From assembly GCA_019751945.1 (NCBI GenBank), contig JAIEMT010000005.1:1-64000 (forward strand): a DNA stretch of 64,000 nt, read 5' to 3'. The stretch is from a bacterium (GTDB lineage Bacteria > Bdellovibrionota > UBA1018). Positions 44,432-53,359 of the stretch are shown here, one piece after another (positions within the stretch are counted from its first letter, which is position 1; each line of letters begins with the position of its first letter). The notes beneath the pieces were generated by a model that was not told the origin of the DNA, ran no database searches, and saw only the letters and a list, made by a program, of their open reading frames with translations. The position numbers and the translations under genes were made by a program.

Positions 44432-44764
44432 GAAACTAATCGACTCAGCATGAATTTCGAAACTCATTCGGGAAACTCCCGAGGAGTCGTCATACTTTCT
44501 CGATCGCATCGAGCCCTCCACTAAGACTGGATTTCCCTTTTGAAGGTACTGAGCGCAGACCTCTCCCTGTTTTCCCCAAACCACGACTTTGTGCCACTGC
44601 GTTTCCTCCTTCAACTCTGATTCAACCCCTTCTTCTCCGCCAACTTTGGTCTTCTTTGACGTTGCCATTGAAAAATGAGTGACCACCGTTCCGTTCTTGG
44701 TTTCTCTACGAACCGGCTGGCTTCCCAATCTGCCCAACAAAAATACTTTGTTTAAATCTTTCAT
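44384..44764 (-). CDS. ssb: Short single-stranded DNA-binding protein without an acidic tail
   Basis: The 126-residue protein has the OB-fold of SSB: NKVFLLGRLGSQPVRRETKNGTVVTHFSMATS, WHKVVVWGKQGEVCAQYLQKGNPVLVEG and a final strand. It stops about 20 residues after the fold, at HDSPG, with no Gly/Pro-rich linker and no acidic DDDIPF-type tip that recruits partner proteins. It may be an accessory or truncated SSB. The start at 44764 has GGA about seven bases upstream. Confidence 0.85.
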   Translation of the reverse strand: MKDLNKVFLLGRLGSQPVRRETKNGTVVTHFSMATSKKTKVGGEEGVESELKEETQWHKVVVWGKQGEVCAQYLQKGNPVLVEGSMRSRKYDDSSGVSRMSFEIHAESISFLPRWTNQIAHHDSPG

Positions 44765-44965
44765 TTGATTTCCTTTCGATACTTTTGTTAGTGCCAAAAA
44801 AATGCCAGGAAACTGACGCTTCCCTACGAAAAATCCATTGAAAGGACGACGCGCTATTTAGAAGCCGGACTCGCGGTTTTTACTTTTAGATTTCTGCCAA
44901 AAAGGAGTAGACTTGATCAAGAAATTATCCAAAGTATTGAAATCATGTCTATCTTAGGAGGACTC

Positions 44966-45469
44966 ATGAGAACCCCATCCGTTTTCAATCGTATTGCATT
45001 GGTGCTTACCTTGGCCGCTGTTGCGGGAGCACAGGGCTGTAAATCAGCTCAAAAAACCCCGGAAGATACCGCTCCATCTGGCGATATCTCTGCCATCGAT
45101 AACACCATGGGCGATTCGGATTCTGGAAAGGCCATGGGCCTTGAGACCGTTCACTTCGGTTACGATACGTTTGCGCTCGATGCTGAAGGAAAGAGAGTCC
45201 TGGCCGCAAATGCCGACATTCTTAAAAATCAAAGTTCTGTTAAAATCCAAGTAGAAGGTCATTGCGACCAACGCGGCGGCATTCAATACAACATCGCTCT
45301 GGGCGAAAAGAGAGCCAATGCTGTTCGCCGATACCTGGTGGACCTAGGTGTTTCGAAAGATCGCATGACGGTGATCAGCTATGGAAAAGAAAGACCGATC
45401 GATCCAGGTACGAGCGAAGATGCTTATGCGAAGAATCGCAGAGCGAACTTCGTTATCACTTCGAAGTAA
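44966..45469 (+). CDS. pal: Peptidoglycan-associated lipoprotein Pal
   Basis: The 167-residue protein has a lipoprotein signal ending AGAQGC, with Cys at residue 25, and an OmpA-like domain with VHFGYDTFALDAEGK, VEGHCDQRGG and KNRRANFVI, which binds meso-diaminopimelate. Pal ties the outer membrane to peptidoglycan in the Tol-Pal system. The ATG at 44966 has AGGAGG four bases upstream. cpoB is two genes downstream, but tolB, tolA, tolQ and tolR are not in the window. Confidence 0.93.
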   Translation: MRTPSVFNRIALVLTLAAVAGAQGCKSAQKTPEDTAPSGDISAIDNTMGDSDSGKAMGLETVHFGYDTFALDAEGKRVLAANADILKNQSSVKIQVEGHCDQRGGIQYNIALGEKRANAVRRYLVDLGVSKDRMTVISYGKERPIDPGTSEDAYAKNRRANFVITSK

Positions 45470-45473
45470 TCGG

Positions 45474-46121
45474 GTGAACTTGAGTCCTCTAAAATTCAAA
45501 ACGGGAGCTAACTTCAAGGTTGGCTCCCGTTTTCTTTTTCTACCCATCGCCGCCATCGCACTTTGGGCGGGGTGTTCCCTGGTCCAAACCCGACCGGTGC
45601 AAGAAATGTCGGATGCCGCTGCAGCGATTCGCGCAGCCCGAGAAGTTCAAGCCGACACCCTGTCGCCTGAACTCTTCCGCCAGGCGAACGAAACTTTTTT
45701 CCGAGCCAAGAACGAATACCGCTTAAAAAACTTTGTCGAAGCCAAGCAGTTTGCAGATCAAGCCAAAGACTTTGCCGAACGTTCAGAATTTGAAGTCATT
45801 CGATTTGGAACCGCCAGAAACGCGAACCAATTGCCCGACCCCCTTGCAGAAGGTGGCTTAGGAAGTGCTGAAGCTGCTGCTCAAGAAACGCAGAGAGCCG
45901 CGCGCCCTAAACCCACCCTGGCTCCCAACGCCTATGCTTCCCCTTCCGGAGTTCCCGTCGAAGCTTACGACTCCTGGGAAAAAGAATATAAAGCCGAACA
46001 AGCAAAGAAATCTCAATACAAGTACGGCAATAGTGGCGGAAATAATACCAACACTCAGGGCGTGGCTCGCCCCAACATCTACATTCAGGGTGGTAGCCAG
46101 CAACATCAACAACCGAACTAA
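45474..46121 (+). CDS. Lipoprotein with DUF4398-like helical repeat
   Basis: The predicted 215-residue lipoprotein has Cys at residue 34 (ALWAGC). Its first 33 residues are a basic-hydrophobic signal sequence. Residues about 45-110 fit a DUF4398-like pattern of ARxA and AKxxA heptads (PELFRQANETFFRAKNE). The start is a GTG at 45474 or a TTG at 45480. The intrinsic terminator of pal lies inside the first 23 codons. The C-terminus is Gln/Asn/Gly-rich. It probably anchors to the envelope alongside Pal and CpoB. Confidence 0.75.
   Translation: MNLSPLKFKTGANFKVGSRFLFLPIAAIALWAGCSLVQTRPVQEMSDAAAAIRAAREVQADTLSPELFRQANETFFRAKNEYRLKNFVEAKQFADQAKDFAERSEFEVIRFGTARNANQLPDPLAEGGLGSAEAAAQETQRAARPKPTLAPNAYASPSGVPVEAYDSWEKEYKAEQAKKSQYKYGNSGGNNTNTQGVARPNIYIQGGSQQHQQPN
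45498..45541 (+). terminator. Intrinsic terminator inside the start region of the next gene
   Basis: AAAACGGGAGCTAAC (45498-45512) pairs along 15 positions with 45519-45533, one of them a G-T pair, closed by a 6-base loop and followed by TTCTTTTT. It is 28 bases past the pal stop. It lies in the coding sequence of the downstream lipoprotein, so that gene is either attenuated or depends on read-through. Confidence 0.85.
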
Positions 46122-46169
46122 TTTGTAAGGCTTGAGCACGCCTGCAATCCGGGCTATTCTATCCCCACT

Positions 46170-46907
46170 ATGATGACTACTAAAAGAAGCCTTGTTCTTG
46201 CTGCAGTGCTTACCGTCAGCCTGTCCGGCTGCTTGAAAACCCGGGCCCAACTTTTTGGAGATAAAGACGGCGATTCCGAACAGGCTTCGAAACCTGTTCC
46301 CAGCAAAGTTCAAGACGTCCCTCAACAAGGGAACTATGCCATCGATGAAATCAAGGGCGAGATCACGCGCATGTCGGGGCGTATCGAAGACCTGGAGCGC
46401 AGCCAGAAGAATGGCCAAGAAAAATCTGAGAAGGCAACGCAAGAAGAGCTCAAGCAGCTCAATAGCCGCATGGCCGATTTAGAAAAAGCTCAGACCAATA
46501 TTTTAGAAGCTCTCAAGAAATATGAAAGTAAGGCAGTGCCTGCATCAGACCCCACTCAGGAGTTTGACCAAGGTAAAGCTCGATTCAAAAAGAACGACTA
46601 CGAGGCCGCGATTGACTCCTTCACCTCATACTTGAAATTTCCGAAGGGAAAGCACACCGAAGAAGCAACTTATCTGCGCGCTGAAAGTTACTACCAACTC
46701 AAGCAATATAAAAAGGCGATCGTAGACTATTCCAAGTTTCCTGAAAAATTCACCAAGTCGAAAAGAGTTCCTACCGCTCTCTACAAGATCGGTTTGTCTT
46801 TCGACGCTTTGGGTTTGCATGACGATGCCAAAGGATTTTACCAAGAATTGGCAGATCGCCATCCCAATGCGCCAGAAACCAAGAAGGTTCGACAGAAGCT
46901 GAGGTAA
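46170..46907 (+). CDS. cpoB: Tol-Pal system lipoprotein CpoB/YbgF-like
   Basis: The 245-residue protein has a lipobox SLSGC (Cys 21), an N-terminal coiled coil (about 60-115, ITRMSGRIEDLERS) and C-terminal TPR repeats beginning with FDQGKARFKKNDYEAAIDSF. This is the CpoB architecture, coordinating peptidoglycan synthesis with outer-membrane constriction. The E. coli protein is periplasmic and lacks the lipid, so the lipobox is a difference. It is followed by the CTG-started phosphoesterase-cytochrome gene. Confidence 0.85.
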   Translation: MMTTKRSLVLAAVLTVSLSGCLKTRAQLFGDKDGDSEQASKPVPSKVQDVPQQGNYAIDEIKGEITRMSGRIEDLERSQKNGQEKSEKATQEELKQLNSRMADLEKAQTNILEALKKYESKAVPASDPTQEFDQGKARFKKNDYEAAIDSFTSYLKFPKGKHTEEATYLRAESYYQLKQYKKAIVDYSKFPEKFTKSKRVPTALYKIGLSFDALGLHDDAKGFYQELADRHPNAPETKKVRQKLR

Positions 46908-46910
46908 TCT

Positions 46911-48461
46911 CTGCGTTTCACAACCGGGATTTTTCTTCTTCCAATCTTAGGCCTTCTCTTATCTTCCTCGTCACAGGCCACGACACTTGTCTATTCTAAC
47001 GACGTGCTGGGTGAACTCGAACCCTGCGGCTGCCGCTCCAATCCTTACGGCGGCATGATTCGAAAATCCCACTTGCTGAAAAGGCAGGAAGATAAGGACC
47101 TGATTTTGGTGGACGGAGGGGACTTGCTCTATCCCACCACTCCCATGCCCCAAATACTAAAGAAGCAGGCTGAGCTTCAAGCCGGATATTTGTTGAAAGC
47201 CATGGAGATGACCGGACACGATGTCGTTGTTCCGGGAGAAAGAGACTTTGCCCTCGGAACAGCTTCGTTTGAAAAACTTATCAAAGCTTCAAAGATAAAA
47301 TTTCTCGCCGCGAATTTGAAAAAGAAATCTGGGACATTTCTTCCCGCCTCGACAGTCATTAAACGGGGGGGAATCCGCGTTGGAATTCTGGGCCTGGTGG
47401 GCGAATCGATACCCTGGCCTTCTGACTTAAAAGTCACTTCGGCTATTGCGGCAGCAAAAAAAGAAGTTCCGGAACTGAAAAGCAAGTCGGACGTTCTGAT
47501 AGTCGTCACCCACCAAGGCTTAGATGAAGACGTCAAACTCGCCAAAGCGGTGCCGGGAATCGATATTATTGTCGGCGCTCACTCTCAGTCGTTTCTGCAA
47601 ATGCCCGCCCAGATTGGGAAGACCACCATTTATCAATCTTCCTATCGCAATCAGTACGTGGGAATTGTTCCACTACACTCTCCCTTCTCCGGCAAGGGGC
47701 ACGAGCTGGTGGGCCTGGATGCTTCGTTGGATGACCCCGAAGGAAAGCCCAGCAAGATGGGTGAATTCGTTGCCGAGTTCAAAAAGAAAATTACCGAACT
47801 GAACGACAAAGAAGAAGTTCGTCTGAACCAGGTCGAAGTTAAAAATCCTGAAGCCCCAGAAAATAAATTTCATACCTTTGTGGGATGTGCGGAGTGCCAC
47901 CGAACGCAATTCGATTTCTGGAGAAAGACTTCGCACGCGAAGGCGTTGCACCCGCTTCTGAAAGATAAACAGTTTCAAAACAAGGAGTGCTTAGGCTGTC
48001 ACTCTGTCGGGCTCGGCGACCCTGCTGGGTTCTCATCGGTAAACGCGTTGGCGGTTCTTCACCCCACGGAAGAGGGGAAGAAGGGTGTTCCGTTGGGAGC
48101 CGAAGAGCTTGCGCCCTTTCTTAAGGAAATGGCTGAAGCTTCGTCCATGGACTCGAAGGTGACCTTGAAGAGAGACGAATCGGAGAGCCAACCCCTCTCC
48201 ATGCAGCTGGCTCGAATAGAGAAGAGCTGGGCCCCCGTTCAGTGTGAAAACTGCCACAACCCGGCCAAAAGCCACCCCTTTTCCGGGTCCTATACAAAGG
48301 TAGTAGAAAAAAACGCCTGTTTTAAGTGCCACAGCAAGGAACGCGCTCCGGAATGGTACACAACTGCTGGACAACCGGATTGGGATAAGATAGCTCAAAA
48401 GCGTAAGCTGATTACCTGCCCGGCCACCCCGTCACCCAGTTCAGACGACAAGTCCGGTTAA
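46911..48461 (+). CDS. UshA-like metallophosphoesterase with tetraheme cytochrome domain (CTG start)
   Basis: The frame runs on from a CTG at 46911, three bases after the cpoB stop, with GAGG (46901-46904) six bases upstream. This adds a clear signal peptide (LLPILGLLLSSSSQA) that an internal GTG at 47004 would remove, giving 516 residues. The N-terminal part has GELEPCGCRSNPYGG and VDGGDLL, as in UshA-type phosphoesterases, and I recall a group annotated as UshA-like (seleno)protein with Cys or Sec in that position. The C-terminal part has four CxxCH heme motifs (CAECH, CLGCH, CENCH, CFKCH). It is probably a periplasmic heme protein. The activity is unknown. Confidence 0.85.
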   Translation: MRFTTGIFLLPILGLLLSSSSQATTLVYSNDVLGELEPCGCRSNPYGGMIRKSHLLKRQEDKDLILVDGGDLLYPTTPMPQILKKQAELQAGYLLKAMEMTGHDVVVPGERDFALGTASFEKLIKASKIKFLAANLKKKSGTFLPASTVIKRGGIRVGILGLVGESIPWPSDLKVTSAIAAAKKEVPELKSKSDVLIVVTHQGLDEDVKLAKAVPGIDIIVGAHSQSFLQMPAQIGKTTIYQSSYRNQYVGIVPLHSPFSGKGHELVGLDASLDDPEGKPSKMGEFVAEFKKKITELNDKEEVRLNQVEVKNPEAPENKFHTFVGCAECHRTQFDFWRKTSHAKALHPLLKDKQFQNKECLGCHSVGLGDPAGFSSVNALAVLHPTEEGKKGVPLGAEELAPFLKEMAEASSMDSKVTLKRDESESQPLSMQLARIEKSWAPVQCENCHNPAKSHPFSGSYTKVVEKNACFKCHSKERAPEWYTTAGQPDWDKIAQKRKLITCPATPSPSSDDKSG

Positions 48462-48473
48462 AGAGTTTTACCC

Positions 48474-49550
48474 ATGCTTTTGGCCATCGAAACCTCCTGC
48501 GACGAATGTAGCGCTTCAGTGCTGGAACGAAATGCGAAGAACCGCCTTCGCGTCCTGAGCGTGAAAACCTTTTCTCAGGTCGCCATTCACCGTCCCTATG
48601 GTGGCGTGGTTCCAGAAGTCGCCTCCCGCAATCATTTAGAAACCGTGAGTCAGATCATCGACGACGCCATTCGATCGGCGAAGGTAAAGCCATCGGAGTT
48701 AGAAGCTATCGCCGTTACTAATCGTCCGGGTCTGGTGGGTGCCCTGCTTGTGGGGGTGAGCGCTGCAAAAGCCATGGCCTACGCACTCGATTTACCCATC
48801 GTTCCCGTTCACCATCTCGAGGGACATGCCGCGAGCATCTTCTTGGATCAGCCCGAGGACTTTCCACTCTGGGAGAGTGCAAACTACCCGCTCCTGCTTT
48901 GCATTGTTTCCGGAGGTCATACGAATCTCCATGTGGTGCAAACACCTCCCGATGAATGGCCGAAGAACTTTTTGAAATCAACTCTCGTCGGCCGATCTCG
49001 CGATGATGCTGCAGGCGAGGCCTTTGACAAAACTGCCAAGCTTTTAGGTTTTCCTTATCCGGGGGGCGTGAAAATTGATCAGATGTCTCAAGGTGCAAAT
49101 CCCAAGGCCTTTGATTTGCCCCGAGCCCTCCCGCAAAAAGCAGTTCATGATTTTTCTTTCAGTGGTTTGAAAACCGCTGTTTCGCTGGTGGTGGACAAAT
49201 TGAAGGCATCCGGAGAATTGGAATCTCGAAAGGCTGATCTCTGTGCCTCGATTCAAGAGGCCATTGTGGATGCCCTCCTCTCCAAGATTTTCTTGGCGGC
49301 TGAAAAATACGGCTGTAAGTCATTAGCCGTAGTGGGCGGCGTTGCTGCTAATTCGCGATTGAGAAAGCGGCTTGAAACGGAGTGGTCCCAACACGGATTA
49401 AAACATCCTCCCATTTTCCCCAAGATGGAGTACTGCACCGACAACGCCGCCATGATTGGAGCCGCGGGTGCGTTTCGATTTGCTCAAAAAGGATTTCTCA
49501 CCCAGCCTGATCTCCTGCGGCTGAATGCGATTGCGAACCCCGAGAGCTAA
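48474..49550 (+). CDS. tsaD: tRNA N6-adenosine threonylcarbamoyltransferase TsaD
   Basis: The 358-residue protein begins LLAIETSCDE and contains HHLEGH, the metal-binding motif, and SGGHTN for nucleotide binding. It adds threonylcarbamoyl to adenosine 37 of tRNAs that read ANN codons. Length is normal for the family (about 340-360). It is followed immediately by rsmA. Confidence 0.97.
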   Translation: MLLAIETSCDECSASVLERNAKNRLRVLSVKTFSQVAIHRPYGGVVPEVASRNHLETVSQIIDDAIRSAKVKPSELEAIAVTNRPGLVGALLVGVSAAKAMAYALDLPIVPVHHLEGHAASIFLDQPEDFPLWESANYPLLLCIVSGGHTNLHVVQTPPDEWPKNFLKSTLVGRSRDDAAGEAFDKTAKLLGFPYPGGVKIDQMSQGANPKAFDLPRALPQKAVHDFSFSGLKTAVSLVVDKLKASGELESRKADLCASIQEAIVDALLSKIFLAAEKYGCKSLAVVGGVAANSRLRKRLETEWSQHGLKHPPIFPKMEYCTDNAAMIGAAGAFRFAQKGFLTQPDLLRLNAIANPES

Positions 49551-49551
49551 A

Positions 49552-50385
49552 ATGGACCCCCAGAGAAAACGCCACGCCTTTGGTCAGCACTTTTTAAAAG
49601 ATCCCCGAATCTGCAATGCCATTGTGGAAGCAGCCCTGAACGATGCGCACACCTTCGGGTGTAAAACCCTCTTAGAAATTGGACCAGGGCGAGGAGCCAT
49701 CACAGATCTCCTCATCGAACGGCAGCGCTCCGAGCCTGGAAAGTACTCCTTTATACTGGTGGAAAAAGACCGCGACCTAGCCGCGGGCTGGAGGGAATCC
49801 CAACCCGGCGTGACCGTTGAATGCGCAGACTTTCTTCGACTTCCGGAAGAGCGCTGGATCTCGAGCCCGCCCGTCGCGGTCGTTTCAAACCTCCCTTACT
49901 CGGCTGGAACGGCGATCGTCATTGCTCTCGCAAAGCATCCCGACAAGATTCCCACCATGACTTTGATGTTTCAGGCAGAGGTAGCCCAGAGGCTGTACGC
50001 CCAACCCGGTACAAAAAACTGGGGTAGCCTATCGATCTGGATTCAGAATCGCTGGGACGTGAAGCGCCTCCTCCACGTCCCGCCGGGCGCGTTTCATCCC
50101 CGACCAAAAGTGAATTCTGAGGTGGTGAGTTTCCACCCAAGAAAAGAACCCCGAATTGTGATAGCTCCCACTGCTGAAGCCGATCAGCACTGGGAGAAAC
50201 TCTTAAAAGTCTGCTTCCTTCATAGAAGAAAGATGCTCCGTTCGGCGCTGCCTAAGAACTCGATTTGGAGTCGAGCTTTGGAGAAATCGGGCATCGATCC
50301 CACCTTGAGAGCAGAAGCCCTGAGTTGGGAGAATTGGGAACAGCTTTATCGGGCTAGCTTGGCTGGCTGCGATAACGTAGGATAG
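49552..50385 (+). CDS. rsmA: 16S rRNA dimethyladenosine transferase RsmA (KsgA)
   Basis: The 277-residue protein has the start FGQHFLKDPRICNAIVEA, the SAM-binding LLEIGPGRGAITD and the NLPYSAGTAIV catalytic motif. It dimethylates two adenosines in helix 45 of 16S rRNA. It begins two bases after the tsaD stop codon. Confidence 0.96.
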   Translation: MDPQRKRHAFGQHFLKDPRICNAIVEAALNDAHTFGCKTLLEIGPGRGAITDLLIERQRSEPGKYSFILVEKDRDLAAGWRESQPGVTVECADFLRLPEERWISSPPVAVVSNLPYSAGTAIVIALAKHPDKIPTMTLMFQAEVAQRLYAQPGTKNWGSLSIWIQNRWDVKRLLHVPPGAFHPRPKVNSEVVSFHPRKEPRIVIAPTAEADQHWEKLLKVCFLHRRKMLRSALPKNSIWSRALEKSGIDPTLRAEALSWENWEQLYRASLAGCDNVG

Positions 50386-50389
50386 CACT

Positions 50390-51190
50390 ATGGTGGATGA
50401 GTCTGGACCGCAGCAACATCAACAGCAAAGACGCGAATTGAATCGCCTGAAGAGATTGAAGCGACTCGAGCGCTTGCGCCGAATTAGTCGCTTCCGAAGT
50501 CCCTTTGGAGATCCGGCTTCGGGTTCTCTCATCTCCCGTTTTTCGCTTCTGCTTCGCGGGCATTTCTTCACTGGGCTTTTGGTTTTTATTCCCTTCGGTG
50601 TCATTGCCTGGATCCTGGCCATCGCGGTGAGTTGGCTCTGGCAACTTCAACTGCTGTTGCCTCAAGAATGGCAACCCAGTTCTTTCATTCAAGATCAAGG
50701 CTGGGCCTTAGTATTTAATGTCCTGTTTACCGCTGGTGCGGCTCTCGCCATTGCCCTGGGCCTTTCTTTTCTGGGATGGATTTCAAAACAGTTCTTAGGA
50801 AAAAAGATTCTCGAAATCGCTGGTGACATTGTTCAACGCATTCCGGTGGTTCGAAGTATCTACAGCGCGCTCGATCAACTGCTTCGCACTCTCGCAGCCG
50901 GTGGCGGTCAGCAGTTTAGTCGCGTGGTGTATGTCGAGTATCCCCGAAAAGGCACCTGGGCTCTGGCCTTTGTCACGGGTCCGGTGAAATCGAAAGCTCT
51001 GCCCTCGGGAATGTTGAACCTCTACGTTCCAACGACTCCGAACCCCACTTCTGGATTCCATCTCATTGTTCCAGAAACGGAAGTGAAAGAAAGCGGCCTT
51101 CGCGTCGAAGAAGCTTTCAGAACCATCCTTTCACTCGGAATTGCTCAGGGCGATCCGACCGCGACCGACACTGAGAATGCTCATGGCTGA
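50390..51190 (+). CDS. DUF502 family membrane protein
   Basis: The 266-residue protein has a basic, Gln-rich cytoplasmic start, then two membrane helices (about 65-85 and 105-130) and the conserved VQRIPVVRSIYSALDQL block of DUF502, with the YVEYPRKGTWALAFVTG segment that follows. No biochemical role is known to me. The end overlaps the smpB start. Confidence 0.88.
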   Translation: MVDESGPQQHQQQRRELNRLKRLKRLERLRRISRFRSPFGDPASGSLISRFSLLLRGHFFTGLLVFIPFGVIAWILAIAVSWLWQLQLLLPQEWQPSSFIQDQGWALVFNVLFTAGAALAIALGLSFLGWISKQFLGKKILEIAGDIVQRIPVVRSIYSALDQLLRTLAAGGGQQFSRVVYVEYPRKGTWALAFVTGPVKSKALPSGMLNLYVPTTPNPTSGFHLIVPETEVKESGLRVEEAFRTILSLGIAQGDPTATDTENAHG

Positions 51191-51677
51191 AGAAAAGAAA
51201 GGCGGGGGAGAAAAACTCATCGCCTCCAATCCCACTGCTCGCTCGAACTACGTCATTGAAGAAGTGGTGGAAGCGGGAATCGTTCTCACCGGGACCGAAG
51301 TGAAAAGCCTTCGGAGTCAAACCCCGGCGTTGAAAGACTCCTATGTAGAAGTGACTGGCAAAGGAAGCAATTCCGTAGAAGCGTGGTTACTCAATACTCA
51401 TATTGGTCCTTATACCCATGGCAACATCTGGAACCATGAACCTTCTCGACGTCGAAAGCTCCTACTCCATCGCCACCAGCTGGAGAAGCTCCATGGAGCA
51501 ACGATTAAGAAGGGAATCACGATTGTTCCCACCAAGATGTATTTTAAAAAAGGGATGGTAAAAGTAGAGCTCGCCCTCGGTAAGGGAAAGAAAAAGGGCG
51601 ACAAGCGCGAGGACGTGAAGAAAAAATCCGCTCAACGAGAGATGGACCGCGCCATGAAGTCTAAAAACTCAAGATAG
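51183..51677 (+). CDS. smpB: SsrA-binding protein SmpB
   Basis: The 164-residue protein contains ASNPTARSNYVIEEVVEAGIVLTGTEVKSLR and the YTHGNIWNHEPSRRRKLLLH block of SmpB, with a Lys-rich C-terminal tail. It brings tmRNA to stalled ribosomes. The ATG at 51183 overlaps the DUF502 stop. No tmRNA gene is seen near it. Confidence 0.96.
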   Translation: MAEEKKGGGEKLIASNPTARSNYVIEEVVEAGIVLTGTEVKSLRSQTPALKDSYVEVTGKGSNSVEAWLLNTHIGPYTHGNIWNHEPSRRRKLLLHRHQLEKLHGATIKKGITIVPTKMYFKKGMVKVELALGKGKKKGDKREDVKKKSAQREMDRAMKSKNSR

Positions 51678-51685
51678 GTCTCAAA

Positions 51686-53359
51686 ATGAAAAACCTTGCT
51701 CTCTTCGTCACGCTAGGGATTGCTACGGCCTGTAGTTCGGCAAACTTGCGACAAACGCATGAGGCCTCGGGACAAAAGATCGCTGTTTCCACCCAGGGCG
51801 AAGCCGCAACACGTGCCGCCATCTGGGCGAGCGAAAATGGGGGCAATCTGGTCGATGCGGCGGTGGCGGCTTCCTTCACCGTATCCGTCGAAAGACCCCA
51901 GTCCACCGGGTTGGGCGGGGGTGGATTCTTTCTGTACCGAGAAGGGAAGACAGGAAAAGTCTACGCCGTCGATTTTCGAGAACGTGCGCCTTATAAAAAA
52001 GTCGAACCCCAATCTGCGCAGGATCTCAAAGAAGGAATCTTAGCAGTCGCCACCCCGGGATTGGTGGCGGGACTTTTAGAAGTCCATCAACGCTTTGGAA
52101 AACTTTCTCTTGCCCAAGTTCTTACTCCTGCCATTGAACTCGCTGAAAAGGGATTTCCTATCTATCCCCACCTCGCCAGACGACTGGAAGAAGAAAAAGA
52201 GGTTTTGGCAAAATATTCGGACTCTAGGAAAATCTTCCTGAAAGCGGATGGCACTCCCTATAAAAAGGGGGAGATTCTCATCCAGAAAGACCTGGCTCAA
52301 ACTCTACGATTGATTGCAAAGGAGGGAAAGAAAGCGTTCTATTCCGGCGCAATCGCAAAGGCGATTTTAGACGAATCGAAAAACCGGGGAGGAGCCCTCA
52401 GCGCTGAAGATTTCAAAAAGTACAAAGTAAAATGGCGGACGGCTCTGAAGTCTGATTTTTTGGGAAATACTATTTACACTTTTCCGCCGCCGAGCTCAGG
52501 AGGAACTCATGTCCTCCAAATTTTGAATATTCTAGAGAAAGATTCATTGGCCACTCGAGGCTACGGCTCTGTTCCCAACATTCACCTTTTCGCGGCTGCC
52601 TCGCAGCAAGCCTTTGCAGACCGAGCCAAGTTCATGGGCGATCCGGATTTTGTAAAAGTTCCGGTCGAGAAACTGATTTCCAAAAAATATGCTTCTGAAG
52701 TTCGAAAAAGGATTTCTCTAGATCGCGCTCGCCCAGCGGATGAAGTTCAAGCCGGCTTAGAACCCAAGAACGAGTCTACTGAAACCACACACATCTCGCT
52801 CATCAACAGCGAGGGAGACATGATTGCAACCACCCAGACCGTGAACGGCTACTTTGGGTCGGGGATTGTGGCGCAAGGAACGGGAATTGTTCTCAACAAT
52901 GAAATGGATGACTTTGCTTTCCAGGTCGGCGCAACCAACCTCTTTGGTGCTGTGGGTGGCGAACGAAATCTCATCGAACCGGGAAAAACTCCGCTAAGCA
53001 GCATGGCTCCCACGCTAGTCGTGCGCGACTCTCGCCCGCTGCTTTCATTGGGAGCCCCCGGTGGTACTCGCATCATCACTTGTGTCGCTCAAACGCTGCT
53101 TCGCTATTTCGAATATGGAATGCCGCTCTATGAGTCGATTGAACGTCCCCGAATTCATCATCAATGGAAACCCGATGTCCTCAAACTAGAAAGCCCGGGA
53201 CCGGATTCTGCTGTGGTCGAAGGCCTTCAACGGATGGGTTACAAAACTCAGATTTCGAAAGATGCAGTTCCCTGCCACGTCATGGCCGTCGCTAAAGAAG
53301 GCGCGGAACTTCATGCCGTTTCAGACCCCCGCGACGCCGGAATTGCCTTAGCTTACTGA
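51686..53359 (+). CDS. ggt: Gamma-glutamyltranspeptidase (lipoprotein)
   Basis: The 557-residue protein has a lipoprotein signal (IATAC, Cys 16) and the Ntn-hydrolase fold of GGT. The autocleavage/nucleophile Thr is in the ETTHISLI stretch, and the TGLGGGGFFLY and SSMAPTLVVRD blocks match the family. It cleaves glutathione and transfers gamma-glutamyl groups. Anchoring by lipid is unusual relative to the soluble periplasmic enzyme of E. coli. It overlaps the next minus-strand gene tail-to-tail by seven bases. Confidence 0.92.
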   Translation: MKNLALFVTLGIATACSSANLRQTHEASGQKIAVSTQGEAATRAAIWASENGGNLVDAAVAASFTVSVERPQSTGLGGGGFFLYREGKTGKVYAVDFRERAPYKKVEPQSAQDLKEGILAVATPGLVAGLLEVHQRFGKLSLAQVLTPAIELAEKGFPIYPHLARRLEEEKEVLAKYSDSRKIFLKADGTPYKKGEILIQKDLAQTLRLIAKEGKKAFYSGAIAKAILDESKNRGGALSAEDFKKYKVKWRTALKSDFLGNTIYTFPPPSSGGTHVLQILNILEKDSLATRGYGSVPNIHLFAAASQQAFADRAKFMGDPDFVKVPVEKLISKKYASEVRKRISLDRARPADEVQAGLEPKNESTETTHISLINSEGDMIATTQTVNGYFGSGIVAQGTGIVLNNEMDDFAFQVGATNLFGAVGGERNLIEPGKTPLSSMAPTLVVRDSRPLLSLGAPGGTRIITCVAQTLLRYFEYGMPLYESIERPRIHHQWKPDVLKLESPGPDSAVVEGLQRMGYKTQISKDAVPCHVMAVAKEGAELHAVSDPRDAGIALAY

